DNA from: Betaproteobacteria bacterium
GTDB taxonomy: Bacteria > Pseudomonadota > Gammaproteobacteria > Burkholderiales > Rhodocyclaceae
NCBI GenBank assembly: GCA_016208415.1
Contig: JACQYB010000061.1
Coordinates: forward strand, 139,046 to 203,045
Direction of reading: 5' to 3'
Length of the DNA: 64,000 nt
Shown here piece after piece: positions 33,180 to 41,931 of the stretch; the stretch's first letter is position 1; the number at the start of each line of letters is the position of its first letter. The notes under the pieces were generated by a model. That model did no database searches, had not been told where the DNA came from, and saw nothing but the letters and a program-made list of their open reading frames with translations. Position numbers and translations under genes: made by a program.

Positions 33180-35330
33180 TCAATCGTGCAACATGGCAGG
33201 GCTTATGGTGTTCGAGCGCGGTGGCGGGCGCAGCGGATCGTCCTCGCCGGCGTATTCGGCGCGCGAATAGATGGCCCGCAATGCCAGCTCGGCGGTGGAG
33301 AAGAAGCGGCGCTCGCCGATGACCTCGCGCAGCCCGGTGGCGCGCATGACGTCGTGGACCTGCTTCTTGAGGCCGGCGAAGAGCATGACGATGCCGTTCT
33401 CGTTGAGGCGCTCCACCAGGTGATGGATCACCTCCTCGCCAGACGCATCGATGTCGTTGATGCCGTCGCCGACGATCAGAACGTAGGGCGCCTCGGGGTT
33501 GTTGGCCACCGCCTCGAGCACGGCATCCTCGAAATAGGAGACGTTGGCGAAGTAGAGGCGGCCGTCGAAACGGATGGCCGTCACCACGTCCGAGGCCGGC
33601 AGGTTGTTCACCTTGGCGTCGCGCAACGTGCCGTCCGTGTAGCGGCCGAGCACCGCGACGCGCGGTTTCATGGTGTTGTAGAGGAAGAGCACGAGCGCCA
33701 GGCCGGCGCCCACCATGATGCCGCGGTCGAGGTGCGGCGCCGCCAGCAGGGTGACGACGAAGGTGACGACGGCGACCATGCCGTCGACGCGGCTGGCCTG
33801 CCAGGTGTGCTTGAGCGCAGCGGGCGTCACCAGGCCGGTGACGGCCAGCAGGATGATCACCGCCAGCACGGCCTTGGGCAGGTGGTAGAGGTAGGGCGTC
33901 AGGAACAGCAGCACGACGGCGACGAAGATGCCGTTGAACACCATGGCAAAACCGGTCTTCGCCCCTGCCTGCAGGTTGATCGCCGAACCGGTGAAGGAAC
34001 CGCAGGCGGGGTAGGCCTGGAAGAAGGCACCGCCCAGATTGGAGAGGCCTTGGCCGATCAGTTCCTGGTTGGGGTCGACCTTCTGCTTCGATTTCGTCGC
34101 CATGGCCTTGGCCATGGAAATCGACTCCATGAAGGCCACCAGCGCGATGATGATGGCCGCCGACAGCAGGGAGAGGATGGCGTCCAGCGTCAGGGTGGGC
34201 ATGCGGAAGGAAGGCAGCCCGGCGGGAATGTTGCCGACCACGTCGCCGCCGCCCATCAGGCGCATTTCTCCCTTCTCGATCTTCTTGATGTGCCAGACGC
34301 GGCCGTCGGTCTCGACGCCGGCGGGCACCGAGCCCTTCACGTAGAGCGGAGCCGCCTCGTTATCCGGTGCCTTGGCCCGCTCGAAATGCATGCGGTTGAT
34401 CTGGCGGCTGCGCACCTTGTTCTGGCTCTCCAGGGAGGCCAGCGTCAGGCGGGCAAGGTCGATCTCGTGGCGCAGATCGGCGGCGGCACGGGCATTGCCG
34501 GCCTTCTCGGCGGCGCGCAGCCGGCTCGACCTGTCGGTGATCTCGGTGGACAGGGACTTGAACTGCTCGTCGGCCCGGGCAAAGCCCACCACCAGTTCCC
34601 GCGCCGCCGGATCGGCGATCTGCTCGGGCCTGGCCTTGCTCTTGTGCTCGAAGCCCACGGCGACGCTGACGGCGGTGGTGATCACCACGGCCACCAGCAC
34701 ACTGGGCTTGGAAAGGACGGCGATCTTCTTCAGCACCAGCATCAGCGCCAGGGCGAAGGCCGACATGGCGAGAGTGGGCAGGTGGGTCTGCGGCAGGTAG
34801 CCGAACATCTCCCACATGTCGGCCAGGAAGGAATCACTGCGGCCCTTGGGGATGCCCAGGAGCATGTCCAGCTGCGAGGCGGCGATGATGATGGCCGCGG
34901 CGTTCATGAAGCCGAGGATGACCGGGTGGGAGACGAAGTTCACGATGGTGCCGAGCTTGATCGCACCGAGGGCGAACTGGATGACGCCGACCATCAGGGT
35001 CAGGAGCAGGGCCAGGCCGATGTAGGAATCGGTGAAGGGCACCGCCAGCGGCGTGACGGCAGCGGCGGTCATCAGCGAGACGATGGCCACCGGGCCGGTG
35101 GCAAGCTGCCGGCTGGAGCCCCACAGCGCGCCCAGGATGGCCGGCACGAAGGCAGTGTACAGGCCGAAATACACCGGCAGGCCCGAGAGCTGCGCATAGG
35201 CCATGGCTTTGGGCACCAGCACCAGTCCCCCGGTGATGCCGGCGATCATGTCGCCGCGGAGAATGACGGAATTGACGGGGAACCAGGCGAGGAACGGGAA
35301 GAGGCGAAGCAGCCAGGGGTGGGTCAACAT
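33180..35330 (-). CDS. SulP-family anion permease with inserted helical domain (paralog 1)
   Basis: 716 residues. Membrane core residues 10-225 and 366-540 (MAYAQLSGLP signature near 45; NQELIGQGLSNL), then a C-terminal STAS domain (about 590-690: AIRFDGRLYFANVSYFED, VGDGINDIDASGEEV). Between the two membrane halves sits an extra ~135 residues (228-362) with a charged coiled coil and a small beta segment, absent from ordinary SulP proteins of 480-600 residues. Substrate may be sulfate, bicarbonate or another anion. Leads an operon with the CBS and SLC13 genes. Confidence 0.88.
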   Translation of the reverse strand: MLTHPWLLRLFPFLAWFPVNSVILRGDMIAGITGGLVLVPKAMAYAQLSGLPVYFGLYTAFVPAILGALWGSSRQLATGPVAIVSLMTAAAVTPLAVPFTDSYIGLALLLTLMVGVIQFALGAIKLGTIVNFVSHPVILGFMNAAAIIIAASQLDMLLGIPKGRSDSFLADMWEMFGYLPQTHLPTLAMSAFALALMLVLKKIAVLSKPSVLVAVVITTAVSVAVGFEHKSKARPEQIADPAARELVVGFARADEQFKSLSTEITDRSSRLRAAEKAGNARAAADLRHEIDLARLTLASLESQNKVRSRQINRMHFERAKAPDNEAAPLYVKGSVPAGVETDGRVWHIKKIEKGEMRLMGGGDVVGNIPAGLPSFRMPTLTLDAILSLLSAAIIIALVAFMESISMAKAMATKSKQKVDPNQELIGQGLSNLGGAFFQAYPACGSFTGSAINLQAGAKTGFAMVFNGIFVAVVLLFLTPYLYHLPKAVLAVIILLAVTGLVTPAALKHTWQASRVDGMVAVVTFVVTLLAAPHLDRGIMVGAGLALVLFLYNTMKPRVAVLGRYTDGTLRDAKVNNLPASDVVTAIRFDGRLYFANVSYFEDAVLEAVANNPEAPYVLIVGDGINDIDASGEEVIHHLVERLNENGIVMLFAGLKKQVHDVMRATGLREVIGERRFFSTAELALRAIYSRAEYAGEDDPLRPPPRSNTISPAMLHD

Positions 35331-35525
35331 GGGATGGTCTCGACTGGGTTTTTCGGCGTCTTCTGCAACGGCGCGCCAAAGTGATGCAGACTACATCAGA
35401 CGCATTGCAAAATGAAACGATAGATTTTAGCGTACGGGGAATTGCGGTGGCTAGACATGCCTTATGGCGGCATCACGGGGGTCTATGCGAATCACTGCCG
35501 CCGGCGCGGCGATGCCCGCGCGGCG

Positions 35526-35553
35526 CTGCCGGGCGCGACAGGGCGCCCGGCAG
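35526..35553 (-). terminator. GC-rich hairpin after the universal-stress-like gene
   Basis: CTGCCGGGCGC (35526-35536) and GCGCCCGGCAG (35543-35553) make an 11-bp stem with a 6-base loop, 40 bp beyond the stop of the gene at 35593. No long T-run. The rest of 35331-35592 shows no gene. Confidence 0.5.
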
Positions 35554-35592
35554 AGGATCTGCCCGGGCATTCGGAGGGCTACCCGAGAGGGT

Positions 35593-36054
35593 TCAGAACC
35601 CCCGATTCAGGTCGGGGCGCAGCCAGTCGATTTCGGGGAATGAGCCGGGCCGGGGCGTGCCGGCGCCGGGTTCGACAATCAGGTTGATGAGGATGGTCAC
35701 GGGCAGCATGTGCCGGGTATCGCTTTCGTCGAAGACGGATTGGGCCAGGCCTGAACGACCATCGCAGACGATGAGTTCAATCCCGGCGTGGGTTGTCAGA
35801 TAGGCCCGCGCGGCATTGACGGGTTCGCCCGAAAGCGGGGCGATGTCCCATTCAATGTCGGCCCGTTCCAGTGCCGGTAGAAGCGCTTCAAGGATGGAGG
35901 TGGCAAGCGCCTGTCCCGCGGGAGCAAGGACCACGAGCGAAGCACCCTTGCGCCGACACAGGGAAAGCACCTGTTCCGCGACACCGGCCGCAACCAGGGC
36001 ATCGGCATAGAGCGCGACACGTGCGGTTCCACACGACTGCCCTGCCCGCGGCAT
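35593..36054 (-). CDS. UspA-like protein, sigma-54-controlled (arm 1)
   Basis: 153 residues with an alpha/beta nucleotide-binding-like fold (ARVALYADALVAAGVAEQVLSLC, GASLVVLAP, GIELIVCDGRSGLAQS), resembling divergent universal stress proteins. The ATG at 36054 is chosen because a sigma-54 promoter at 36117-36136 would start transcription near 36108, which rules out in-frame ATGs at 36147 and 36108; no good ribosome site is seen. Its analogue at 39337 precedes the other SulP gene, so it probably serves the same pathway. Confidence 0.6.
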   Translation of the reverse strand: MPRAGQSCGTARVALYADALVAAGVAEQVLSLCRRKGASLVVLAPAGQALATSILEALLPALERADIEWDIAPLSGEPVNAARAYLTTHAGIELIVCDGRSGLAQSVFDESDTRHMLPVTILINLIVEPGAGTPRPGSFPEIDWLRPDLNRGF

Positions 36055-36116
36055 GAACGGGAGCGAGTGCGGGCCAGCTTGGGCGGATGGACTTGAGAAC
36101 GGGACCATGAAGACGA

Positions 36117-36136
36117 TGAAGCACTTCCCGTGCCAA
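36117..36136 (-). promoter_or_regulatory. Sigma-54 promoter of the arm-1 stress-like gene
   Basis: On the minus strand TTGGCACGGGAAGTGCTTCA has the -24 TGGCAC and -12 GC elements with the required ten bases between GG and GC. It matches the promoter at 39206-39225 closely (TGGCACGG, four to five variable bases, TGCTTCA). Confidence 0.75.
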
Positions 36137-36199
36137 TCACGCCACATCCGTAACGCCTTGTTTTCAAACCATTCACGAAGAGCCGCTGAAATCGCTGTT

Positions 36200-36214
36200 G
36201 TTGCAACTTGCAGC
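36200..36214. promoter_or_regulatory. Enhancer-like dyad upstream of arm 1
   Basis: GTTGC-AACTT-GCAGC, one mismatch from the GTTGC-N5-GCAAC dyads at 39025 and 39114. It lies about 100 bp upstream of the predicted start of the minus-strand sigma-54 transcript and just after the regulator gene stop. Confidence 0.5.
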
Positions 36215-36224
36215 AGGCGCCCGC

Positions 36225-37583
36225 TCAGTCCTTCTCCAGTTCGTAGCGCTTGAGCTTGCGCCACAGCGACACCCGGTCGATGCCGAGGATCTGCGCCGCC
36301 AGGGTCTGGTTGCCACCGGCTTCCTGGAGCACCCAGCGGATGTAGTCGCGCTCCTGCTCCTCCAGGGAAGGCAGCCGCCCTTCCTTCTTGCGGAAGGTGC
36401 GGATGGCCAGGTCGCGCAGGTCGTCGGGCAGGCTCGCCACCTCGATGCGGTTGCCGGTGGCGATGGCCACGCCGCGCTCGACGATGTTCTCCAGTTCGCG
36501 CACATTGCCGGGAAAATCGTAGGCCTTGAGCAGGTCCATGGCTTCCCGGGAGATTTCCGTCACGTCCTTGCCCATTCGGGCAGCACACTTGCGCAGGAAG
36601 TGGTAGGCCAGCAGTGGAACGTCGTCCTTGCGCCGCGCCAGCGACGGGATCTGGAGATTCACCACGTTGAGGCGGAAATACAGGTCCTGGCGGAATTCGC
36701 CGTTCCGCACCATGTCGAGCACATCGCGGTTGGTGGCGGCAACGAAGCGCACGTCCACCTTCACCGGCGCAGTGGCCCCCAGCGGCAGCACCTCCTTCTC
36801 CTGGAGCGAGCGCAGCAGCTTCACCTGCATCGCCGGCGACATCTCGGTGATCTCGTCGAGGAACAGGGTGCCGCGGTCGGCCACCACCAGCAGACCCTTC
36901 TTCTCGCCCACGGCGCCGGTGAAGGCACCCCTGACATGGCCGAAGAGTTCGTTGCCCAGGAGATCCTCGTTGAAGGCGCCGCAATTGATGGCCACGAAGG
37001 GACCGTCGGCACGCCGGCTGTGGTGGTGCAGGTAGTGGGCGAACAGTTCCTTGCCGGTGCCCGATTCGCCGGTGATGAGCACGTTGCAGTCGGTGGGAGC
37101 GATCTGGCGGGCCATGTCCAGCAGGCGCTGCATCTCCCCATCCTGGGTGATGATGCGCACCTTGCCCTGGTAGCTCTCCACCTGCGCGCGCAGGGCCGCG
37201 TTTTCGCGGCGAAGGCGGATCTTGGCCATGGCCTCGGCCACCACCTTGCGCACCTCGTCGAGACGAAAGGGCTTGGCGATGTAGTAGAAGGCGCCGTGCT
37301 TCATGGCGTCCACCGCCGACCTCAGCGTCGCGTAGCCGGTAATCAGGATCACCTCGGCGTCGGCGCCCATTTCCTGGCACTTTTTCAGCACCTGCATGCC
37401 GTCAACCTTCTCCATGCGCAGATCCGTGAGCACGACGTCGAACGGCTGCCGGTCGAGGTGGGCCAGCGCGTTGGCGCCGCTCTGGGTGGCCACCACCTCG
37501 TAGCCCTCCTTCTTCATCACGTGTTCCAGGTTCTTGAGGGCGACCTTTTCGTCGTCCACGATCAGCAGCCTGCCGTTAGCCAT
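36225..37583 (-). CDS. NtrC-family sigma-54 response regulator
   Basis: 452 residues: receiver (1-120, phospho-Asp in VVLTDLRM), AAA+ domain with Walker A GESGTGKE, the sigma-54 contact loop GAFTGA, and Walker B TLFLDEI, then a Fis-type helix-turn-helix (NQTLAAQILGIDRVSLWRKL). Activates RNA polymerase-sigma-54. Its ATG has AAAGGA upstream and overlaps the kinase stop, so the pair is coupled. Predicted to bind the GTTGC-N5-GCAAC dyads on both sides of the pair. Confidence 0.93.
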   Translation of the reverse strand: MANGRLLIVDDEKVALKNLEHVMKKEGYEVVATQSGANALAHLDRQPFDVVLTDLRMEKVDGMQVLKKCQEMGADAEVILITGYATLRSAVDAMKHGAFYYIAKPFRLDEVRKVVAEAMAKIRLRRENAALRAQVESYQGKVRIITQDGEMQRLLDMARQIAPTDCNVLITGESGTGKELFAHYLHHHSRRADGPFVAINCGAFNEDLLGNELFGHVRGAFTGAVGEKKGLLVVADRGTLFLDEITEMSPAMQVKLLRSLQEKEVLPLGATAPVKVDVRFVAATNRDVLDMVRNGEFRQDLYFRLNVVNLQIPSLARRKDDVPLLAYHFLRKCAARMGKDVTEISREAMDLLKAYDFPGNVRELENIVERGVAIATGNRIEVASLPDDLRDLAIRTFRKKEGRLPSLEEQERDYIRWVLQEAGGNQTLAAQILGIDRVSLWRKLKRYELEKD

Positions 37584-39018
37584 TGCTGTCCTTTGCGGGA
37601 ATGCGGATGAGGAAGCTCGTCCCCCGCCCCGGTTCGCTGTCCACGGCAATGCAGCCGCCGTGCTCCTCGACGATCTCGAAGACGATGAACAGCCCCAGAC
37701 CCAGACCTTTGCCGACATCCCGGGTGGTGAAGAAGGGATCGAAGATGCGTGGCAGGATGTCCGGGGCGATGCCGTGGCCGTTGTCGCGCACCGCGATTTC
37801 CACCGCCTCGCCCTGGCCCGTGCATTGGCCGAAGACCAGCGCCCGGCAGTCGCACGGCTCGCGCGTGCGGCGCGCGGAAATGACGATCTCCCCCGCGCCC
37901 TCGACGGCCTCGACGGCATTGGCGAGGAGGTTGAACAGCACCTGCTGCAGGCGCGGCCTGTCGCCGGAGACCACCAGGTCGTCCGGCACGCGCCGCTCGA
38001 CGCTCACCTGGGCCGGAATCTGGCCCTTCACCAGGCGCAGCGTGTCGTCCACCAGGCGGGCCAGCGCCACGTCTTCGCGGCGGAATTCGCGATCCCGGGC
38101 GTAGTCGAGCAGCGAGCGCACGATGCGCCGTGCGCGCCAGGTCTCGTCGAGGATCTGGCCGAGGAGTTCCTTCTTGAAGGCAATGTCGTGGCCATCGATC
38201 TCATCGGCCAGGATCTCGCAGGACGAGGAAATGTTGGACAGCGGGTTGTTCAGTTCGTGGGCCACCCCGGAGAGCAGCGTTCCCAGGGCAGCCAGCTTCT
38301 CCGAGCGCAGCAGTTGCCCCTGGCGCACCTCCAGATCCTGCAGCACGCGGTTGAAGGCCTGGGTGAGGGAGACGATCTCCCGGTCGTGGGCCGCCATCTC
38401 CAGCTTGGCCAGCCGTCCCGCCGCCACCGCCTCCATGCTGTCTTCCAGTTCCTTCAGGGGACGGGACACGCGGCGCGACAGCAACTGGCCGATGACCACC
38501 ACCAGCACCGCCACCATGACGACGGAGGCGATCAGCAACTGGCGATGCCGATCCAGCATGGCCTGGAGCATCACCCGCTCGGTGCGCGACAGACGCTCGG
38601 CGACGGTGACGATTTCCTTGCCCGACTGGCGGATGCGCCCCTCCAGCGCGGGATCGTCGGCATCGCGGCTGTATTCCTCCATCAGGGCCGCGTACCGGGT
38701 CAGTTCCTCCCGCAGACGGGCGATGCGGGACGGATCCTCCAGCGCCTCGAACGGGGCCAGTCGATCGCGCAGCAGGGTCGCAGCCTCGGCCAGGTAGGCG
38801 CGGTTCTCCGCCAGGTCGGTGGCCTGGTGGTAGAGGAAGTAGTTCTTCTCGAAGCGGCGCACTTCCAGCGTCAGGCCGAAGAACTCGCCGATACGCTCTC
38901 CGGCCACGATCTTCTCTCCCAGCAGGCGCAGTTCCAGAAAGGAAAGCACGGACAGGGCAACGACGATGGCGCCGATGGCGGCATAGCCGAAAGTGATCTT
39001 CTGGCGCAGGGAGTTCAT
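37576..39018 (-). CDS. Membrane sensor histidine kinase
   Basis: 480 residues: transmembrane helix (about 8-30), periplasmic helical sensor (31-160), second helix (161-182), HAMP, dimerisation/phosphoacceptor helix with SGVAHELNNPLSNI (NtrB/PrsK-like HisKA), and a HATPase domain (LLANAVEAVEG, VRDNGHGI, GKGLGLGLFI). A small Cys-bearing insert (REPCDCRALVFGQC) sits in the ATPase domain and could sense redox or metal. Partner of the NtrC-type regulator that follows. The signal is not known. Confidence 0.92.
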   Translation of the reverse strand: MNSLRQKITFGYAAIGAIVVALSVLSFLELRLLGEKIVAGERIGEFFGLTLEVRRFEKNYFLYHQATDLAENRAYLAEAATLLRDRLAPFEALEDPSRIARLREELTRYAALMEEYSRDADDPALEGRIRQSGKEIVTVAERLSRTERVMLQAMLDRHRQLLIASVVMVAVLVVVIGQLLSRRVSRPLKELEDSMEAVAAGRLAKLEMAAHDREIVSLTQAFNRVLQDLEVRQGQLLRSEKLAALGTLLSGVAHELNNPLSNISSSCEILADEIDGHDIAFKKELLGQILDETWRARRIVRSLLDYARDREFRREDVALARLVDDTLRLVKGQIPAQVSVERRVPDDLVVSGDRPRLQQVLFNLLANAVEAVEGAGEIVISARRTREPCDCRALVFGQCTGQGEAVEIAVRDNGHGIAPDILPRIFDPFFTTRDVGKGLGLGLFIVFEIVEEHGGCIAVDSEPGRGTSFLIRIPAKDSNG

Positions 39019-39024
39019 GGGCGA

Positions 39025-39128
39025 GTTGCATTATGCAACATGCCCTCCGCTCGACGCAACGCTCTCGAAGTCCTCCCGGTTGCAGGGGTTTCCGCTCCAC
39101 CGCAGCCGCCCCGGTTGCAGAACGCAAC
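39025..39128. promoter_or_regulatory. Two enhancer-like dyads GTTGC-N5-GCAAC
   Basis: Site 1, GTTGCATTATGCAAC at 39025-39039, is a perfect palindrome; site 2, GTTGC-AGAAC-GCAAC at 39114-39128, keeps both half sites. They lie about 200 and 110 bp upstream of the predicted start at the sigma-54 promoter 39206-39225, typical for NtrC-type activators. Site 1 also abuts the kinase start, which may give autoregulation. Confidence 0.65.
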
Positions 39129-39205
39129 ACGACGTCAGCACCTGCGCCCTCGCACCAGGGGAGGAATCCACACGGTTTACAGTCACTTGGGGCCTGCCCA
39201 TGGAT

Positions 39206-39225
39206 CTGGCACGGTCTCTGCTTCA
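39206..39225 (+). promoter_or_regulatory. Sigma-54 promoter of the Usp-SulP-Hyf-like operon
   Basis: CTGGCACGGTCTCTGCTTCA: TGGCACG at -24, ten bases between GG and GC, TGCT at -12. It differs from the consensus mainly at one T of TTGC. Predicted start near 39233, about 100 bp before the first gene. No competing sigma-70 promoter was obvious. Confidence 0.78.
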
Positions 39226-39336
39226 CAGCAGGTCTGATCCTGTGATTGTCGCCTTGTCCACCTCCACGCAAGTACGCAACCAGTTTGTCGCCCGCGCCGG
39301 CTGTGGCACGGGCGGCAGCGTGCGCGCCACCGCTTC

Positions 39337-39762
39337 GTGACCGACCCGACCCCCACGACATCCCGCCGCAGGTCCGAACGCAAGGTCCTGCTCGCGGTGC
39401 GCGAAGGGCACGTCGACCAGCGACTGCTGGCCTCGGCCCGCGGCCTGTGCCAGCGCATGGATGCGGATCTGAACATCCTGGTGCTGTGCTCCGGAGAGCG
39501 GCTGCCCCCCGAGGTGGAGGTCTTCGTCAAGACGCTGCGCGACGAGGGCGTGGCCTACACCCTGACCCGCAGGCCGCTGCTGCGCCGGCGCGACATCGTC
39601 CAGTACGCCAACACCCACGAATGCATCGCCACCGTGGTGATCGATTCGCTGGAAGGCTGGGAGAGCGTCGCCGAGGACCGGGCCTCGGACCCCTGGCGCA
39701 AGCTCGCCTGTCCGCTGGTGACCACGGCGCCACCCAAATCCACGAACTCCACCGACCCATGA
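39337..39762 (+). CDS. UspA-like protein, sigma-54-controlled (arm 2)
   Basis: 141 residues, alternating strands and helices (RKVLLAVREGHVDQRLLASA, DLNILVLCSGE, CIATVVIDSLEGW), a divergent universal-stress-type fold. Starts with GTG. Its stop overlaps the SulP start (ATGA at 39759-39762), so the two are coupled. First gene of the operon extending to 49370. Confidence 0.72.
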   Translation: MTDPTPTTSRRRSERKVLLAVREGHVDQRLLASARGLCQRMDADLNILVLCSGERLPPEVEVFVKTLRDEGVAYTLTRRPLLRRRDIVQYANTHECIATVVIDSLEGWESVAEDRASDPWRKLACPLVTTAPPKSTNSTDP

Positions 39763-41906
39763 CCATGAACCTGTCGCTCAAGACCCTGCTGCCCTTCCTG
39801 CGCTGGTTTCCCCTGCAGCGCGACACCCTCAAGGCCGACTTCCTCGCCGGCCTGACGGTGGCCCTGGTGCTCATCCCGCAATCCATGGCCTACGCCCAGC
39901 TCGCCGGCATGCCCGCCTACTACGGGCTGTACGCCGCCTTTCTGCCGGTGGCGGTGGCGGCGCTTTGGGGTTCGTCCAACCAGTTGGGCACCGGGCCGGT
40001 GGCGGTGGTGTCGCTGCTGACGGCCTCCACGCTGGCCACCCTGGCCGCGCCCGGATCGGAGGGGTTCATCGCCCTGGCCATCATGCTGGCGCTGATGGTG
40101 GGGCTGGTGCAGCTCACCCTGGGCGTGCTCAAGCTCGGGGTGATCGTCAATTTCCTCTCCCACCCGGTGATTGTCGGCTTCACCAACGCCGCGGCGCTGA
40201 TCATTGCCCTGTCCCAGGTGAGCAAGCTGTTCGGCGTGCCTATGGGGCGCAGCGAACATTTCATCGTCGACATCGTCGGCGTGTTCCGGCTCATCGGCGA
40301 CAGTCACCTGCCCACCCTGGCCATGGGCGGCGCGGCCATCGCCCTGATGTGGGGGCTGAGGAAGTACGCGCCGAAAATGCCCGGCGTGCTCATCGCCGTG
40401 GCGCTGACCACGGTGGTGAGCTGGGGCATCGGCTTCGAGCGCAACGGCGTCGCGCGCGTGGAGTCCATCACCGAGCCCGAGGTGCGCCGCCTGGCCGAGG
40501 ACGTGATGCGCACCGACACACGTGCTGACGAAATGAACCGGGCCGTGGCCGCGAAGTCGGCCGAGGCTACGGCGCAAGAGAAGACCGGATCGGCGCAGCC
40601 GCAGCACATCGCGGCGCTGCACTACGAGGCCGAGCTGCTCGGCATCGAGATGAAGGACGCGGAGGCGGAAAACCGCAAGCGCACCCGGGCGCTGCGCAAG
40701 TTCGTGTTCGAACGCGTCCCCGGCGAGGCCGGCGCCCCGGACCGCCTGTACGTCGCCGGCCAGGTGCCCGCCGGCCAGCGCTCCGACGGCCACCAGTGGC
40801 GCATCAAGAAGATCGCCAGGGGCGAACTGCAGCTCGTGGGCGGCGGCGAGGTGGTGGGCAGCATCCCGCCGGGCCTGCCCAGCCTGAAGGCGCCCACCTT
40901 CAACCTGGACGTGCTGGGCTCGCTGCTGTCCGCGGCGCTGGTGATCTCGCTGGTGGGTTTCATGGAGGCCATCTCCATCGCCAAGGCCATCGCCGCCAGG
41001 ACGAAGCAGCGCATCGACCCCAACCAGGAACTGGTCGGCCAGGGCCTGGCCAACATCGTCGGCAGCCTGACCCAGGCATTTCCGGTGTCCGGCTCGTTCT
41101 CGCGCTCGGCCGTCAACATCAACGCCGGGGCGAAGACGGGCATGAGTTCGGTGTTCACCGCCGTCATCGTGCTGCTCACCCTGCTCTTCCTCACGCCGCT
41201 GCTCTACCACCTGCCGCAGGCGGTGCTGGCGGCCATCATCATCATGGCGGTGATCGGGCTGGTGAACTTCGAGGCGGTGAAGCATGCCTGGCACGCCAGC
41301 CGCGACGACGGCATCGCCGCCATCGTCACCTTCGTGGCCACGCTGGCCTTCGCCCCCCACCTGGACAACGGCATCATGGTGGGCGCGGGCCTGGCGCTGG
41401 TGCTCTACCTGTTCCGCACCATGCGTCCGCGGGTGGCGGTGCTGGCGCGCCATCCGGACGGCACCCTGCGGGATGTTAGAATCCACCCGCAACTGCCGCG
41501 AAGCAAGTACATCGTTGCCCTGCGCTTCGACGGCCGGTTGTACTTCGCCAACGTCCCCTATTTCGAGGATGCGGTGCTGGAGGCCATGGCCGAGCACCCC
41601 GGCGCGAAGTACCTGCTGGTAGTGGGAGACGGCATCAACGAACTGGACGCTTCCGGAGAAGAAGTCATCCACCACCTGGTGCAGCGCCTGCGGGAAGCCG
41701 GCGTGACCGTCGGCTTCAGCGGCCTGAAGAAGCAGGTGCGCGACGTCATGCACGCCACGGGTCTGCTGGACGTCATCGGTGCCGACAACATGTTCTCCAC
41801 GGAGGACGTGGCGCTGGACAAGATCTACCAACGTCTCGGCGACGCGGCCAGGGACGACATGCAGTGCCTGAGTTGCCGGCCTGCGGATTTGCATCAGATG
41901 GCGTGA
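39759..41906 (+). CDS. SulP-family anion permease with inserted helical domain (paralog 2)
   Basis: 715 residues, co-linear with the protein at 33180-35330: membrane core, IPQSMAYAQLAGMP signature near 40-52, an extra segment at about 228-362 with a charged helix pair and a short beta end (HQWRIKKIARGELQLVGGG), second membrane half (NQELVGQGLANI), C-terminal STAS domain (LRFDGRLYFANVPYFED, DASGEEV). The insert is the same length and position in both paralogs. Likely moves an anion such as bicarbonate, sulfate or an organic acid in concert with the membrane complex encoded downstream. Confidence 0.88.
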   Translation: MTMNLSLKTLLPFLRWFPLQRDTLKADFLAGLTVALVLIPQSMAYAQLAGMPAYYGLYAAFLPVAVAALWGSSNQLGTGPVAVVSLLTASTLATLAAPGSEGFIALAIMLALMVGLVQLTLGVLKLGVIVNFLSHPVIVGFTNAAALIIALSQVSKLFGVPMGRSEHFIVDIVGVFRLIGDSHLPTLAMGGAAIALMWGLRKYAPKMPGVLIAVALTTVVSWGIGFERNGVARVESITEPEVRRLAEDVMRTDTRADEMNRAVAAKSAEATAQEKTGSAQPQHIAALHYEAELLGIEMKDAEAENRKRTRALRKFVFERVPGEAGAPDRLYVAGQVPAGQRSDGHQWRIKKIARGELQLVGGGEVVGSIPPGLPSLKAPTFNLDVLGSLLSAALVISLVGFMEAISIAKAIAARTKQRIDPNQELVGQGLANIVGSLTQAFPVSGSFSRSAVNINAGAKTGMSSVFTAVIVLLTLLFLTPLLYHLPQAVLAAIIIMAVIGLVNFEAVKHAWHASRDDGIAAIVTFVATLAFAPHLDNGIMVGAGLALVLYLFRTMRPRVAVLARHPDGTLRDVRIHPQLPRSKYIVALRFDGRLYFANVPYFEDAVLEAMAEHPGAKYLLVVGDGINELDASGEEVIHHLVQRLREAGVTVGFSGLKKQVRDVMHATGLLDVIGADNMFSTEDVALDKIYQRLGDAARDDMQCLSCRPADLHQMA

Positions 41907-41931
41907 CTCGGGTAAGTCTCAAGTGGATGGA

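Noticed and set aside
35362..35385. TGGC...TTGCA before the first SulP gene as a third sigma-54 promoter
   Set aside because: Only nine bases separate GG from GC instead of ten, and no GTTGC-N5-GCAAC dyad lies upstream.
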